From: Geothrix sp.
GTDB taxonomy: Bacteria > Acidobacteriota > Holophagae > Holophagales > Holophagaceae
Assembly: GCA_030824075.1 (NCBI GenBank)
Contig: JAVBYJ010000019.1
Coordinates: 1 to 64,000 of the forward strand
Length of the DNA stretch: 64,000 bases
Reading direction: 5' to 3'
Of this stretch, positions 45,253 to 55,595 are shown piece by piece (positions within the stretch are counted from its first letter, which is position 1; each line of letters begins with the position of its first letter). The notes under the pieces are model-generated. The model did no database searches, had not been told where the DNA came from, and saw only the letters and a list, made by a program, of their open reading frames with translations. The translations under genes and the position numbers were made by a program.

Positions 45253-46152
45253 ATGACCCTTGGCCGTTTCGCACCCTCCCCCACCGGTGTCCTCCACCTG
45301 GGGAACCTGCGCACGGCGCTGGCTTCCTGGTTGTCGGCGCGGGTCAGGGGCGGGCGATGGATCATCCGCATGGAGGATGTGGACGGCCCCCGCTGCCGCC
45401 GGGACCTGGGCGAGGGGCAGTTGCGGGATCTGGCGGCCCTGGATTTGGAATCCGACAATCCCATCGTTTGGCAGTCGGAGCGCGGAGCCGCCTACCGGGA
45501 GGCTCTGGCCGCGCTGCACAGGGCGGGGCACTTGTACCCTTGCGCCTGCACGCGGAAGGATCTGCAGCAGCTGGCCTCTGCCCCTCACCTGGAAGATGGC
45601 CTGCGCCCCTATCCGGGGCGCTGCCGGGGCCAGATCTGGGAGGGGTGGGAGCGCGCGCTTCGCTGCCGCCTGCCGGAAGGATCCCTGGACTGGGAGGACC
45701 GGCTGCTTGGGTTGCAGTCGGACGAGCCTGCACGGCTCACCGGCGATCCCCTCCTCTTCCGACGGGACGGCTGCTTTGCCTACCACCTGGCCGTGGTGGT
45801 GGACGACGGTGCGCAAGGCGTGACCGAGGTGGTGCGGGGGGCCGACCTGCGCCCCGTGACGGCCACCCAGATCCGCCTGCAGGAGGCTCTGGGGCTTCCA
45901 CGTCCAGATTATGCGCACCTCGGTCTGGTGGTGGCGCCCGATGGAAGCCGGCTCGGGAAGCGGGCGGGTGCGCTGGGCCTCGAAGCCCTGGCGGCCCGGG
46001 GGATCTCATCGAGGGAGGTTCTCGGTTGGCTGGGCTGGAGCCTGGGTTGCCAGGAGCGACCGGAGGCTTGCACGCCACCGGAACTCCTTGGTTCCTTCGC
46101 CTGGAACCGGGTGCCGATGGGCGAGGTGCGGGTGCCCGAGGCCTGGGTCTGA
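45253..46152 (+). CDS. gluQ: Glutamyl-Q tRNA(Asp) synthetase
   Basis: 299 residues: a shortened GluRS catalytic domain with RFAPSPTGVLHLGNLRTAL (HIGH-type), EDVDGPR, the zinc-type PCACTRKDL and a KMSKS variant GSRLGKRAGA. It lacks the anticodon-binding domain of GluRS. It attaches glutamate to queuosine in tRNA-Asp. The ATG at 45253 begins the family-typical MTLGRFAPSPTG. Confidence 0.93.
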   Translation: MTLGRFAPSPTGVLHLGNLRTALASWLSARVRGGRWIIRMEDVDGPRCRRDLGEGQLRDLAALDLESDNPIVWQSERGAAYREALAALHRAGHLYPCACTRKDLQQLASAPHLEDGLRPYPGRCRGQIWEGWERALRCRLPEGSLDWEDRLLGLQSDEPARLTGDPLLFRRDGCFAYHLAVVVDDGAQGVTEVVRGADLRPVTATQIRLQEALGLPRPDYAHLGLVVAPDGSRLGKRAGALGLEALAARGISSREVLGWLGWSLGCQERPEACTPPELLGSFAWNRVPMGEVRVPEAWV

Positions 46153-46153
46153 C

Positions 46154-46495
46154 TCATCGAGCGGCCTCCATGCGCTTCAACTCTGTCCAAAGCCAGTCCC
46201 GAGTCTGTACGGTGTGGCCGTCCTTGAGCCGAAGTTCGTAAGGCCTGCCGCTCAGGCTGCTGCCGCTGCCGCAGTAGCGGATGAAATCGGGCGGGGTCTT
46301 CACTCGGCCACCGGCGTTCTTCCACTTCAGCCGAAGGTGGTCGGCCGCCTCCCTCGGGGTGTGCTCGGTCCCGTTGCGAAGGAAGACGGCGCCCTGGAGG
46401 TTCGCCACAGCCTGGATCAGGGCCTCAATTCTCTGGGCCTCTGTCAGGGACGGCGTTTCGACCAGGGCGGGGAGGGGGGCAGGGAGGATGAACAT
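46154..46495 (-). CDS. DUF5329-family protein
   Basis: About 113 residues from ATG 46495 (MFILPAPLPALVE). The pattern RIEALIQAVANLQGAVFLRNG, AADHLRLKW, DFIRYCGSGSSLSGRPYELR and a final WLWTEL is the DUF5329 signature. The N-terminus is weakly hydrophobic and could be a short export signal. The function is unknown. It lies downstream of rpsT behind a terminator. Confidence 0.75.
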   Translation of the reverse strand: MFILPAPLPALVETPSLTEAQRIEALIQAVANLQGAVFLRNGTEHTPREAADHLRLKWKNAGGRVKTPPDFIRYCGSGSSLSGRPYELRLKDGHTVQTRDWLWTELKRMEAAR

Positions 46496-46520
46496 GCCCT
46501 CAGGATTCCAGAAGGGTCCG

Positions 46521-46553
46521 AAAACACGAAGGACCCGCCGAAGCGGGTCCTTC
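46521..46553 (-). terminator. Terminator of rpsT
   Basis: GAAGGACCCGC-TTCG-GCGGGTCCTTC stem followed by GTGTTTTC on the minus strand, 24 bases after the rpsT stop. Confidence 0.8.
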
Positions 46554-46576
46554 ACTAAAGAGATCGGGCAACGCGG

Positions 46577-46840
46577 TTAAACGAGCTTGTTCACTTTCAT
46601 GGCCAGGCGGGACTTGGTGCGGTCGGCGGCGTTCTTGTGCATCACGCCCTTCCGGCAAGCCTTGTCCACGAGGCCCTGCGTCAGGGGCAGCAACTTGGCG
46701 GCCTCGTCCTTCTTGCCTCCGGCGATCAGAGCCAGGAAGCTCTTGACGGCGGTCTTCAGGGTCGAGCGGTTGCCACGGTTGCGAAGACGAGCCTCAGCAT
46801 CGCGACGAGCCTTCTTGGCGGCGGACTTGTGATTGGCCAT
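46577..46840 (-). CDS. rpsT: 30S ribosomal protein S20
   Basis: An 87-residue basic helical protein starting MANHKSAAKKARRDAEARLR and ending with HKNAADRTKSRLAMKVNKL, the normal S20 pattern and length. The ATG at 46840 follows family length; longer frames upstream are not coding. Single-gene unit divergent from the transketolase gene. Confidence 0.96.
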   Translation of the reverse strand: MANHKSAAKKARRDAEARLRNRGNRSTLKTAVKSFLALIAGGKKDEAAKLLPLTQGLVDKACRKGVMHKNAADRTKSRLAMKVNKLV

Positions 46841-47018
46841 GGTTCGGATCTCCAGCTTCCGAGGTACTCCTTCGGGAAGCGCGAAAGACCATCCTATCGC
46901 AAACAGCCCTAAGGTCAAGGCCAAAAGGCAGGCCTCAGGGTCATTCGACCCCTTCCGGATGGGTGCTCCCTGGGGCATCCTGGTTGGAGGCGAATGGCCT
47001 CCCGGGAAGGATGGGGTC

Positions 47019-47849
47019 ATGCCGCAGCAAAAACTGGAGGCCGTTGTGGATCTCGCGGCGAAGGCGAAAGCCCTTCGCAGGGATGTCCTGCTGCAGGTTT
47101 ACAAGGCCCAGAGTGGCCATCCGGGGGGAAGTCTCAGCTGGACCGACATCGGCGTGGCGCTTTACTACCACGAGATGACGGTGTTTCCCGAGGATCCGGC
47201 CCATCCGGCGCGGGATCGGTTCGTGCTCTCCAAGGGCCACGCCTGCCCCGCCCAATACGCCATCCTCGCGGATCAGGGCTTCTTTCCGAAGGCCTGGCTG
47301 GAGACCTTCCGGCAGTACCCGACGAAACTCCAGGGCCATGCCGAGAACCACTACACGCCCGGTGTGGAAGTCACCACCGGCAGTCTGGGGCAGGGCCTGC
47401 CCCAGGCCGTGGGCATCGCCATCGGCCTGAAAGTGCAGAAGTCCGACAGCCGGGTGTACTGCGTGGTGGGCGACGGCGAAAGCCAGGAGGGCGTGATCTG
47501 GGAGGCGGCCATGGCCGCGCCTCACCACAAGCTCGACAACCTGTGCGTGTTCCACGACCTGAATGGCCTCCAGATTGATGGCGATGTGAAGAAGGTCATG
47601 AATATCAACCCAGTACCGGACAAGTGGCGCGCCTTTGGGTGGGCCGTGAAGGAAATCGACGGCCACGACTTCCCCCAGATCCTGGAGGCCCTGGCCTGGG
47701 CGCGCACCGTGAAGGGCCAGCCTGTGATGATCTGCGCCCGCACCGTGAAGGGCAAGGGCGTGAGCTTCATGGAGAACCAGGCCGGCTGGCACGGCGTGGC
47801 CCCCAAGCAGGACGAGTATGAAAAGGCGCTGGCCGAACTGGCGGATTGA
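47019..47849 (+). CDS. Transketolase N-terminal subunit
   Basis: A 276-residue protein: only the TPP/pyrophosphate half of transketolase, with SGHPGGSLSWTDIGVALYY, SKGHACPAQYAIL, GSLGQGLPQAVGIA, the TPP motif GDGESQEGVIWEAAM and the matching C-terminal DLNGLQIDG. Split transketolases need a C-terminal subunit gene, usually adjacent. Here argS follows instead, so the partner must be elsewhere. The ATG at 47019 has GGAAGGA upstream. Confidence 0.92.
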   Translation: MPQQKLEAVVDLAAKAKALRRDVLLQVYKAQSGHPGGSLSWTDIGVALYYHEMTVFPEDPAHPARDRFVLSKGHACPAQYAILADQGFFPKAWLETFRQYPTKLQGHAENHYTPGVEVTTGSLGQGLPQAVGIAIGLKVQKSDSRVYCVVGDGESQEGVIWEAAMAAPHHKLDNLCVFHDLNGLQIDGDVKKVMNINPVPDKWRAFGWAVKEIDGHDFPQILEALAWARTVKGQPVMICARTVKGKGVSFMENQAGWHGVAPKQDEYEKALAELAD

Positions 47850-47905
47850 CCATGGATCATCGGACGGTGCATGCGCTGTCCGATGAGGACTGAGGACACA
47901 CATTG

Positions 47906-49705
47906 ATGGATGCTCTGCGACACACCTTCGAACAGCAGCTGGCGGCGGCGCTGCCCGACGTGGAGATCACGCTGGAGCGCCCCAAATCCGGCGAGCTGGG
48001 TGATCTGGCCTTCCCCTGCTTCCGCGCCGCCAAGCAGCTGGGGAAGAACCCCGTGCAGCTGTCGCAGGAACTGGCGGCCTCGATCCACATCGAGGGCGGG
48101 GCGCTGGTCGCGGCGGGGCCCTACCTGAACCTTAAGCTTGCGCCGGAAACCAGGGCTCAGGCGGTGTTGAGTGCCATTCTCGAAGCACCTCCAGGTCGGC
48201 CCTATGGCGCTCGAACCGCCAACGGCAAGAAGGTGATCGTCGAGTACAGCTCGCCGAACATCGCCAAGCTCTTCACCATCGGCCATCTGCGTTCCACCAT
48301 GATCGGCCACGCCCTGGCGCAGGTGCATCAGTTCCTGGGCTACGAGGTGCATCGCCTCAACCATCTGGGCGACTGGGGCACCCAGTTCGGCACCCTGCTG
48401 GCGGCCTATACGCGCTGGGCCCAGGCTGAAAATCCGGAGCTTGAGCAGGATTTCGATTGGGCTGAACCCGCCCCCGAGAAGCGCCGCACCCCCCTGTTCC
48501 GGCTCTTCCAGCTCTACGTGCGCTTCCATGCTGAAGAAGAAAGCGACCCGGCCATGCGCGATGAGGCGCGCGGCTGGTTCAAGCGGCTGGAGGACAACGA
48601 CCCCACCGCTCGGGCCCTTTGGAAGCAATTCCGGGAGCTGTCGCTCACCGAGTTCCAGCGCATCTACGATCGGCTGGGCGTCCGCTTCGACACCCTGGAA
48701 CAAGGCGAGGCCTTCTATGAGGATCAGCTCGTCCCCACGATGAAGCGCCTCACGGAGGCGGGCCTGCTGGTGGAGGGTGACAAGGGCGCCCGCATCATCA
48801 ACCTCGAGGATGTGGGCATCGCCACCCCCTGCCTCGTGCAGAAGGGCGATGGCACCAGCATCTACGCGACCCGTGATCTGGCGGCGGCGCTGTATCGCAA
48901 GGACGCCTACGGCTTCGACCGCTGCCTCTACGTGGTGGGCACCGACCAGGTGCTGCATTTCCAGCAGATCTTCGCCGTACTCAATAAGCTGGATGCCTGG
49001 TTCAAGGGCCGGATGTTGCACACGCCTTTCGGCATGGTGAAGCTTCCGGAAGGCAAGATGAGCACCCGCAAGGGCAACGTGATCTTCCTGGAGGATGTGC
49101 TGGACGAGGCGCGTGAGCGGGTGGCCGCCATCATCGAGGAGAAGAACCCCGAGCTGAAGGACAAGGCCGCGGTGGCCGAGATGCTGGGCATGGGCGCCGT
49201 GGTGTTCTTCGACGCCATGAACGACCGCGTGAAGCCCATCACCTTTACCTGGGACCGCGTCATCGCGCTTGATGGCGATACCGGCCCCTACGTGCAGTAC
49301 GCCCACGCCCGCATCATGAGCGTGCTGCGCAGGGCGGGCGGCGACTGGGCGGCCAGGGCCCAGGCCGGATCCCCCATGGGTCCGATCGTGCCGTTTGCGG
49401 TTACCCCTCTGCCTGCGGATCTCGACGGGGTGGCTGCGCCTGAGGCCCAGGCCCTGCTCTTCGAGCTGGCTGGGCTCCCCAGTGCCATCGCCGCGGTGGC
49501 TGATGGTTGTATGGCCACGCCTCTGGCGCGTCAGCTGGTGGCCGTGGCCCGCTCCTTCAGCGGCTATTACACCAACTGCCCCATCCTGGCCCCGGAGAAC
49601 ACCCCCGAAATGCGTGACGCTCGCCTCGCCCTCTGCGTGGCCACGGCCCGCGCGCTGCGACAGGGATTGTTCCTCATGGGCATCCAGGCCCCCGACGAGA
49701 TGTAG
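47906..49705 (+). CDS. argS: Arginyl-tRNA synthetase
   Basis: 599 residues: the Arg-RS N-terminal domain, HIGH region [20 protein letters not shown] (~114-133), [11 protein letters not shown], the KMSKS equivalent [10 protein letters not shown] and a DALR anticodon domain ending at [12 protein letters not shown]. Charges tRNA-Arg. The ATG at 47906 is taken over an adjoining TTG. Nine bases separate it from pyrG. Confidence 0.96.
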   Translation: MDALRHTFEQQLAAALPDVEITLERPKSGELGDLAFPCFRAAKQLGKNPVQLSQELAASIHIEGGALVAAGPYLNLKLAPETRAQAVLSAILEAPPGRPYGARTANGKKVIVEYSSPNIAKLFTIGHLRSTMIGHALAQVHQFLGYEVHRLNHLGDWGTQFGTLLAAYTRWAQAENPELEQDFDWAEPAPEKRRTPLFRLFQLYVRFHAEEESDPAMRDEARGWFKRLEDNDPTARALWKQFRELSLTEFQRIYDRLGVRFDTLEQGEAFYEDQLVPTMKRLTEAGLLVEGDKGARIINLEDVGIATPCLVQKGDGTSIYATRDLAAALYRKDAYGFDRCLYVVGTDQVLHFQQIFAVLNKLDAWFKGRMLHTPFGMVKLPEGKMSTRKGNVIFLEDVLDEARERVAAIIEEKNPELKDKAAVAEMLGMGAVVFFDAMNDRVKPITFTWDRVIALDGDTGPYVQYAHARIMSVLRRAGGDWAARAQAGSPMGPIVPFAVTPLPADLDGVAAPEAQALLFELAGLPSAIAAVADGCMATPLARQLVAVARSFSGYYTNCPILAPENTPEMRDARLALCVATARALRQGLFLMGIQAPDEM

Positions 49706-49713
49706 GAGATGCC

Positions 49714-51309
49714 ATGACCAAGTACGTGTTCGTGACGGGTGGCGTGTTGAGTTCCCTGGGCAAGGGGATCGCGGCGGCCAGTTTGGGCGCGCTGTTGGAG
49801 GCTCGTGGGCTGAAGGTCACGCTTATGAAGATGGATCCCTACCTCAACGTGGATCCGGGCACCATGTCGCCCTTCCAGCACGGCGAGGTGTTCGTCACGG
49901 ACGACGGCGCGGAGACCGACCTGGATCTGGGCCACTACGAGCGCTTCACCTCCGTGCCCACCACGCAGAACCACACCATCACCACGGGCCGCATCTACAA
50001 CACCGTGATCCAGAAGGAGCGCCGTGGCGATTATCTCGGCAAGACCGTGCAGGTGATTCCCCACATCACGGATGAGATCAAGGGCGTGATGAAGAAGGTC
50101 GCCAAGGACATGGACGTGGTGATCGTGGAGATTGGCGGCACCGTCGGCGATATCGAAAGTCAGCCGTTCCTCGAGGCCATCCGCCAGTTCAAGCTCGAAG
50201 CCGGTCTCGGCAATGCCATCAACATGCATCTCACCTACGTGCCCTACATCAAGACCGCCGGCGAACTGAAGTCCAAGCCCACCCAGCACAGCGTGAAGGA
50301 ACTGCGGGCCCTGGGCATCCAGCCGGACGTGCTGCTCTGCCGCGCCGACGTGGACATCCCCCGGGATCTCAAGGACAAGATCGCGCTGTTCTGCTCGGTG
50401 ACACCCGACGCCGTGTTCAGCGGCCGGGACGCCCATTCGATCTATGAGGTGCCCCTGAACCTGCACCTCGAGGGGCTGGATACCAAGGTGGCGGCGCTGC
50501 TCGGGCTCGGGGAGAAGAAACCCGACCTCGGTGCCTGGGAGAACCTGCTGCACCGCATCCGCAATCCCAAGGGCAGCGTGCGCATCGGCGTGGTGGGCAA
50601 GTACGTGGAGTTCAAGGAGAGCTACAAGAGCCTCATCGAAGCGTTGAGCCATGCGGGATATGGTTTGGAAACCCACGTCGACCTCAAGTGGATCGAGGCC
50701 GAGGACCTGGAAAACCAGGATCCGGCGACTTCCCTGCAGGACTGCCACGGCATCCTGGTGCCCGGCGGGTTCGGGGTGCGGGGCACCCGCGGCATGATCA
50801 AGTCCATCCAGTACGCCCGCGAGCACAAAATTCCCTTTTTCGGCATCTGTCTGGGGATGCAGATGGCCTCCGTGGAGTTCGCCCGGAACGTGGTGGGCCT
50901 CGAGGGCGCCGATTCCACCGAATTCGATGACGCGCCGAAGCATCGCGTCATCTTCAAGCTGCGCGAGTTGGTGGACGTGGAGGAACTGGGGGGCACCATG
51001 CGCCTGGGCGCCTACCCCTGCCGCCTCGCGCCGGACAGCCAGGCTGCCAAGGCCTACGGAAGCACCGACATCAGCGAACGCCACCGCCACCGCTACGAGT
51101 TCAACCACGAGTACAAAAAGGCTCTGGAAGAGAAGGGCCTGGTGTTCACGGGCATGAGTCCGGACGGCATCTTCGTGGAGATCGTGGAGCTGAAAGATCA
51201 CCCCTACTTTCTGGCCTGCCAGTTCCATCCCGAGTTCAAGAGCCGCCCCCTGAACCCGCATCCCCTGTTCACGGCCTTCGTGAAGGCGAGTGCCATCAGC
51301 CGCGGCTGA
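49714..51309 (+). CDS. pyrG: CTP synthase
   Basis: 531 residues: synthetase domain ([45 protein letters not shown]) and class I glutamine amidotransferase domain with nucleophile Cys in FGICLGMQ and catalytic HPEFKSRP. Makes CTP from UTP, ATP and glutamine. GGAG precedes the ATG. Confidence 0.97.
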   Translation: MTKYVFVTGGVLSSLGKGIAAASLGALLEARGLKVTLMKMDPYLNVDPGTMSPFQHGEVFVTDDGAETDLDLGHYERFTSVPTTQNHTITTGRIYNTVIQKERRGDYLGKTVQVIPHITDEIKGVMKKVAKDMDVVIVEIGGTVGDIESQPFLEAIRQFKLEAGLGNAINMHLTYVPYIKTAGELKSKPTQHSVKELRALGIQPDVLLCRADVDIPRDLKDKIALFCSVTPDAVFSGRDAHSIYEVPLNLHLEGLDTKVAALLGLGEKKPDLGAWENLLHRIRNPKGSVRIGVVGKYVEFKESYKSLIEALSHAGYGLETHVDLKWIEAEDLENQDPATSLQDCHGILVPGGFGVRGTRGMIKSIQYAREHKIPFFGICLGMQMASVEFARNVVGLEGADSTEFDDAPKHRVIFKLRELVDVEELGGTMRLGAYPCRLAPDSQAAKAYGSTDISERHRHRYEFNHEYKKALEEKGLVFTGMSPDGIFVEIVELKDHPYFLACQFHPEFKSRPLNPHPLFTAFVKASAISRG

Positions 51310-51472
51310 CGTCCCTGAAATCGGACCCATGGTGATGACTGAGGGCTGGCCTTGGTCACGACGGAGTCTGTAAAAAACGAGGAGTGGGCGACGATTCAAT
51401 GGCGGCGCCTCCCGGATTGCGGAGAGGCCATGAGGCAGACCTCGTATTACGACCTATGAGTATTCTTTGGTC

Positions 51473-51500
51473 TTGTTCTGAAAAACGATGCCGATATCAT
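51473..51500 (+). promoter_or_regulatory. Candidate promoter of the ATP-citrate-lyase-like operon
   Basis: TTGTTC and TATCAT with a 16-base spacer, 71 bases before the start codon, in an AT-richer patch of the 260-base gap after pyrG. No terminator is obvious in that gap. Confidence 0.45.
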
Positions 51501-51571
51501 TTATCTGGAACCGGTGCCTCTCAGGTGGATCGGGACTCCAGATCATTGCCAAAGACGACCGAGGAGGGACC

Positions 51572-52849
51572 ATGCAACTTTCGGGCTTGCGTTACGGCTC
51601 CAAGCTTTTGCAGCTGGTTGAATTTCCGGTGGCGGACTTCATCGACGGTTCCGCCACCAACCAGGAGATCCAGCAGTTTTTGGAGAAGCACCGGAAGCTG
51701 GTGGTGAAACCGGCCTTCTACGGCGGGGTGGGCAAGAAGGGGAAGGCCGGGCTGGTGCGCATCGTGAGCACCCTGCAGGAGGCCCTGCAGGCCAAGCGCG
51801 AACTCTTCTTTGCCCAGCACACCTACGGGAACAAGACGGTCACGGCCAATGGCGTGACCATGGAGGCCTTCGTCCCCTCAGATCTGGAGGTCTATTTCAG
51901 CATCTCCAGTTCCAGCGAATTCAGGGGCCCCGTCTTCACCATCACTCCCTGGGGCGGCGTGGACATTGAAGCCCTGCCGCCTGAGAAAAAGGCGGTGGTG
52001 GAGATCGATCCGTTCATCGGCATCAACGCGTTCGAGATCACCAACGCCCTCACGGACACGGGGTGCCCCGAGGCCTTCATCTCCGCCTTGGTCCAGCACC
52101 TGCCGAAGCTGTGGGAGCTCTACGATGGCTACGGCCTGACCACCATCGAGCTGAATCCGATCCGGGTCATGCGCAAGGGCAACCAGCTCCTGCCCGTGGC
52201 CTGCGACGTGAAGGCCAGCTTTGACCAGGACAACCCGGCCTGGAAGCGCATCGGCCTTCCGGATGCCCTCTTTCAGACGGAAACGACGGCCTTCGAGGCC
52301 GACATCAACGAACTGCGCACCTATCAGGGCCAGAGCGACGTGCTGGAGATGAATCCGAACGGCAGCATCATCCCCTTCATGTTTGGCGGAGGCGCCAACA
52401 GCGCGGCCACGGAGACCCTGGGCGAAGCCGCCATCTTTTCTTCGGATTTCGGAGGGAATCCCCCCTACGAGAAAATCTACGAGATCAGCCGCATCACCTT
52501 TGAGCACTGGTACGACAAGGCGAGCATGCTGCTGCTGATCGGTGGCAAGGCCAACAACACGGATATCTATGTGACGTTCAAGGGCGTCTTCGATGCCCTG
52601 AGGGACCATGCGTCCAAGGCTGGCTGGAAGCCGCTGTACGTGGTGATCGGGCGGGGGGGTCCGAATGTGGTGAAGGGCATGTTCTACGCCAAGGACATCC
52701 TTGACCGGCTGCGCTTTCCCTACAAGGTGTTCGGCCATGACACCTCGATGATCCTCACGCTGGAATACGCCAAGCGGCTCGATGAATGGTGGCGGGCCGA
52801 AGGTGCCAGCGCCTACCGCAACGAGCTTGAAACGCAGGTCCGGGCCTAG
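51572..52849 (+). CDS. ATP-citrate-lyase-like ATP-grasp/citrate-binding subunit
   Basis: 425 residues. Residues ~1-235 form an ATP-grasp domain like the succinyl-CoA synthetase beta chain (VVKPAFYGGVGKKGKAGLV, then TIELNPIRV near 190). Residues ~245-425 match the citrate-binding domain of ATP-citrate lyase (FMFGGGANSAATETLGEA, FGGNPPYEKIYEISR, LLIGGKANNTDIYVTFKGV). With the 908-residue partner ten bases downstream it should form a two-subunit ATP-citrate lyase, cleaving citrate with CoA and ATP to acetyl-CoA and oxaloacetate, or working on a related acid. GAGGAGGG precedes the ATG at 51572. Confidence 0.82.
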   Translation: MQLSGLRYGSKLLQLVEFPVADFIDGSATNQEIQQFLEKHRKLVVKPAFYGGVGKKGKAGLVRIVSTLQEALQAKRELFFAQHTYGNKTVTANGVTMEAFVPSDLEVYFSISSSSEFRGPVFTITPWGGVDIEALPPEKKAVVEIDPFIGINAFEITNALTDTGCPEAFISALVQHLPKLWELYDGYGLTTIELNPIRVMRKGNQLLPVACDVKASFDQDNPAWKRIGLPDALFQTETTAFEADINELRTYQGQSDVLEMNPNGSIIPFMFGGGANSAATETLGEAAIFSSDFGGNPPYEKIYEISRITFEHWYDKASMLLLIGGKANNTDIYVTFKGVFDALRDHASKAGWKPLYVVIGRGGPNVVKGMFYAKDILDRLRFPYKVFGHDTSMILTLEYAKRLDEWWRAEGASAYRNELETQVRA

Positions 52850-52858
52850 GAGACAGCC

Positions 52859-55585
52859 ATGCGACGACTGAAGACGAAGCCCTTCCCCTACTACGTCGGC
52901 CTGCACTCCCTGGAAGAACTGGTCACCCGGGAACACCGGGTCTGCGTCATGAACATCCTGGGTAGCGAAAGCCGCAAGGTGACGCCGGTATCCCACGAGT
53001 ACAGCGGCGGCAACATTGTGGCCGGGGTGCAGTATGGACGGCGGGGAACCCTCGAAACGAAGATCGGCAACATCCCCGTCTACCGCAGCATCCGCGAAGT
53101 CATGGAAAAGGGGATCACCTTCGACATGGGTGTGGTCTACATTCCGCCCCTTGGTGTGTGCAAGGCCGTGTCCGAGCTGGTCACCCACAACGAGGCGCTC
53201 AAGCGCATCGTGATCGTCACGGAAAAGGTGCCGGCCCGGGATTCGCGCAACATCCGGGCGCTCTGCCAGGAGGCAGGCGTGGACGTCATCGGCGCCAACT
53301 GCCTGGGCATGGCCAACGCCTGGGACCGGGTGCGCATCGGCGGCAGCCTGGGTGGGGACCATCCCGAGGAAACCCTGGTGAAGGGCTCCATTGCCATCCA
53401 TTCCAATTCGGGGAACTTCACGACCACCATGGCGGAGTATCTGCGGACGGCAGGCTTTGGCATCAGCACGGCCGTGTCCAGCGGTAAGGATGTCTACATC
53501 CACTTCGCGCTTCCAGAATTCCTGTACGCGGCGCAGAACGACCCCCGCACCAAGGCGGTGGTGATCTATGTCGAGCCCGGAGGGTACTACGAGAAGATGG
53601 CCCTGGATTGGATCAAGGACCGGGTTTTCGGTTTCACCAAACCGATCATCGCCTGCGTGACCGGGCGCTGGAAAAAGAACATCACCCGGGCCTGCGGGCA
53701 CGCAGGCGCACTCTCAGGCGGCGGGGATGACGCCGAGGGCAAGGAACGCTGGTTCGACGACTATTTCGGAGTGGATGTCTTCGACCCGAAGACCTGCAAA
53801 GTCAGCAAGCGGGGCGTGCGCGTGTCGAGCATCCAGTACATTCCCGACGCGGTGAAGGCCGTATTTGAAAAGATCGACGAGAAACCTGACTTTCCCTCGA
53901 CCGGAGACCTGTCGCTGAAGCTCTGGCTGGGCGACACGATGGTGAAGGTCCCGCCCGCCCTCGACCTGCCCATCGTCCTGGCCCCTGCTCCTTACGACCG
54001 GCAGATCGTGGAGGTGAACAAGCAGGTGGGCGCCCACTACCTTCGCCAGAACATGGCCTGCAAGTCCGGCGCCTCCAGGATGAACCCCGAAACGCAGGTT
54101 TCGGAGCTGCATGGGAAGACGGTGCTTGATCTCTCCCGCCGCACCCTGGAGGAGAACCTCTACTTCGCGCTCGCCAAGGTCATGCCTGAAAAATCTGATA
54201 TCCCCACGCTGAACCTCATCCTGAACCTGTTCATGAAAATTGATGAGCGGCGCATGAACCTCATCGACGTGGGCCGTGCGAACGGCTGCACACCCAACGC
54301 CTACCTGGCCTCCCAGATCGCCCTTGTCGGTGACAAGGAGCTGCTGGCGAAGTCGCGGGGACATGCGCGGTTCATCATCGATCTCATCCGCGAGTTCATG
54401 CTGGATGAGCACACGAAGACCTTCCCCCCGGAACTGGACGCCTACGTTCAGGAACACCTGCTGAGGTCGGAACCCTCCCGGAAGACGGATGTATCCGAGC
54501 TTCTGTTCAAGGAGGTCAAGAAGTCGAAGAAGTCCTGCGTGGCCCTGAAGGTCTGTCAGCACATCATCGACTTGGCCGAAGAGCGGGGTCTGGAGATCAG
54601 GGACACCTACGAGTTCCTGCTCGCCACCATCGCGGTGTGTGTGCTCTGGAATCCCATGCTGGAAAAACGGATCAGCCGACAGCTTGTCGAGGATTCGGTC
54701 ACCTACTTCTACCTGATGTCCCGCATCGTGGCCTATTCAGTGGTGGATCGGGAACACAACCCTCACTGGAAGAAGCTGGTGGACCAGAAGCTGTCAAACC
54801 TGAACCACAGCTTCACAGAGAATGCCTTCAAGGTGCTCTTCGGCCGGGTGCCCACCCCTTCTGACCTGCTCGAACTCCAGACCCTGCTTGGACTGACGAT
54901 CACCAACGGGCCCGGGACGCTCTCGGCGAAGGGCGCGAAGGAAAGCGTGAGCGCCCGGAATGACATCTCCATGGCGTTTGTGGGATTCCTCGCGAACACC
55001 GGCCGGGCCCACGGCGGGAACGGGTACGAAGCCATCGCGTTCCTGGTGGAGCAATTCAAGGACGCTGTCCTGCCTGATCCCGGCGATCCCGACCACGGAG
55101 TGGATCTCCAGCAGATGGCGAATCGGGCGGCACGGGCGTATGGGGCCTACAAGAAGCAGGCGCAGGAGGTGGAGGATGGCGCCGTAAAGCCGATCCCCTG
55201 CATCAACCATCCGGTCTTTCGCGGCAACAAGATCAACGTGGATCCCCGGGAGCAGTTTGTATCCGGGATGCTGGCCGAGAAAGGGGTCTACAACGCCTTC
55301 TGGGAGTTCTACCGCCATCTCGTCAAGGAACTCTACGCGGAGGGCGTGACCAAGAATGTCTTCTGCGTGAACGTGGATGCCGTGCTCTCGGTGATCACGC
55401 TCAAGCTGGTGTGGAAGGACCTCCAGGCGGGCCGCATCAATTTGCGCCAGGTCCAGGAATTGGCCTTCACACTCTTCCTCTTTGGCCGCACCGTGGGTGC
55501 TTCCGCAGAGATCGCCGACCACCGGGATCGCGGTCTGGATATGGACTGCCGCACACCGGAATCAGAGCTCTCATACGTCCTATAG
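52859..55585 (+). CDS. ATP-citrate-lyase-like CoA-ligase/citryl-CoA-lyase subunit, enlarged
   Basis: 908 residues. The first ~350 resemble succinyl-CoA synthetase alpha/AclA: CoA site around SHEYSGGNIVAGVQYGR, VIGANCLGMAN, SNSGNFTTTMAEYL, and the phospho-His region CGHAGALSGGGDDAEGKERW (~280). The last ~250 resemble the citrate-synthase-like lyase domain (TNGPGTLSAKGAKESVSARN, RAHGGNGYEA, then VNVDAVLSVITLKLVWKD). Between them lie ~290 residues that ordinary AclA (about 610 residues) lacks, mostly helical. The downstream gene is a convergent citrate synthase. The substrate could be citrate or a near relative, and the enlarged middle is unexplained. Confidence 0.78.
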   Translation: MRRLKTKPFPYYVGLHSLEELVTREHRVCVMNILGSESRKVTPVSHEYSGGNIVAGVQYGRRGTLETKIGNIPVYRSIREVMEKGITFDMGVVYIPPLGVCKAVSELVTHNEALKRIVIVTEKVPARDSRNIRALCQEAGVDVIGANCLGMANAWDRVRIGGSLGGDHPEETLVKGSIAIHSNSGNFTTTMAEYLRTAGFGISTAVSSGKDVYIHFALPEFLYAAQNDPRTKAVVIYVEPGGYYEKMALDWIKDRVFGFTKPIIACVTGRWKKNITRACGHAGALSGGGDDAEGKERWFDDYFGVDVFDPKTCKVSKRGVRVSSIQYIPDAVKAVFEKIDEKPDFPSTGDLSLKLWLGDTMVKVPPALDLPIVLAPAPYDRQIVEVNKQVGAHYLRQNMACKSGASRMNPETQVSELHGKTVLDLSRRTLEENLYFALAKVMPEKSDIPTLNLILNLFMKIDERRMNLIDVGRANGCTPNAYLASQIALVGDKELLAKSRGHARFIIDLIREFMLDEHTKTFPPELDAYVQEHLLRSEPSRKTDVSELLFKEVKKSKKSCVALKVCQHIIDLAEERGLEIRDTYEFLLATIAVCVLWNPMLEKRISRQLVEDSVTYFYLMSRIVAYSVVDREHNPHWKKLVDQKLSNLNHSFTENAFKVLFGRVPTPSDLLELQTLLGLTITNGPGTLSAKGAKESVSARNDISMAFVGFLANTGRAHGGNGYEAIAFLVEQFKDAVLPDPGDPDHGVDLQQMANRAARAYGAYKKQAQEVEDGAVKPIPCINHPVFRGNKINVDPREQFVSGMLAEKGVYNAFWEFYRHLVKELYAEGVTKNVFCVNVDAVLSVITLKLVWKDLQAGRINLRQVQELAFTLFLFGRTVGASAEIADHRDRGLDMDCRTPESELSYVL

Positions 55586-55595
55586 TTGGCTCCTG

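Noticed and set aside
47851..47893. Possible diverged 5' copy of argS (frame MDHRTVHALSDED before argS)
   Set aside because: It starts with MD and stops before argS like the duplicated loci, but the match to argS is too weak and there is no palindrome at a breakpoint.
47522..49306. 594-codon minus-strand frame opposite argS
   Set aside because: Shadow of argS, which has intact HIGH and KMSKS-type motifs.
49567..51399. 610-codon minus-strand frame opposite pyrG
   Set aside because: Shadow of the CTP synthase gene; no recognisable protein features.
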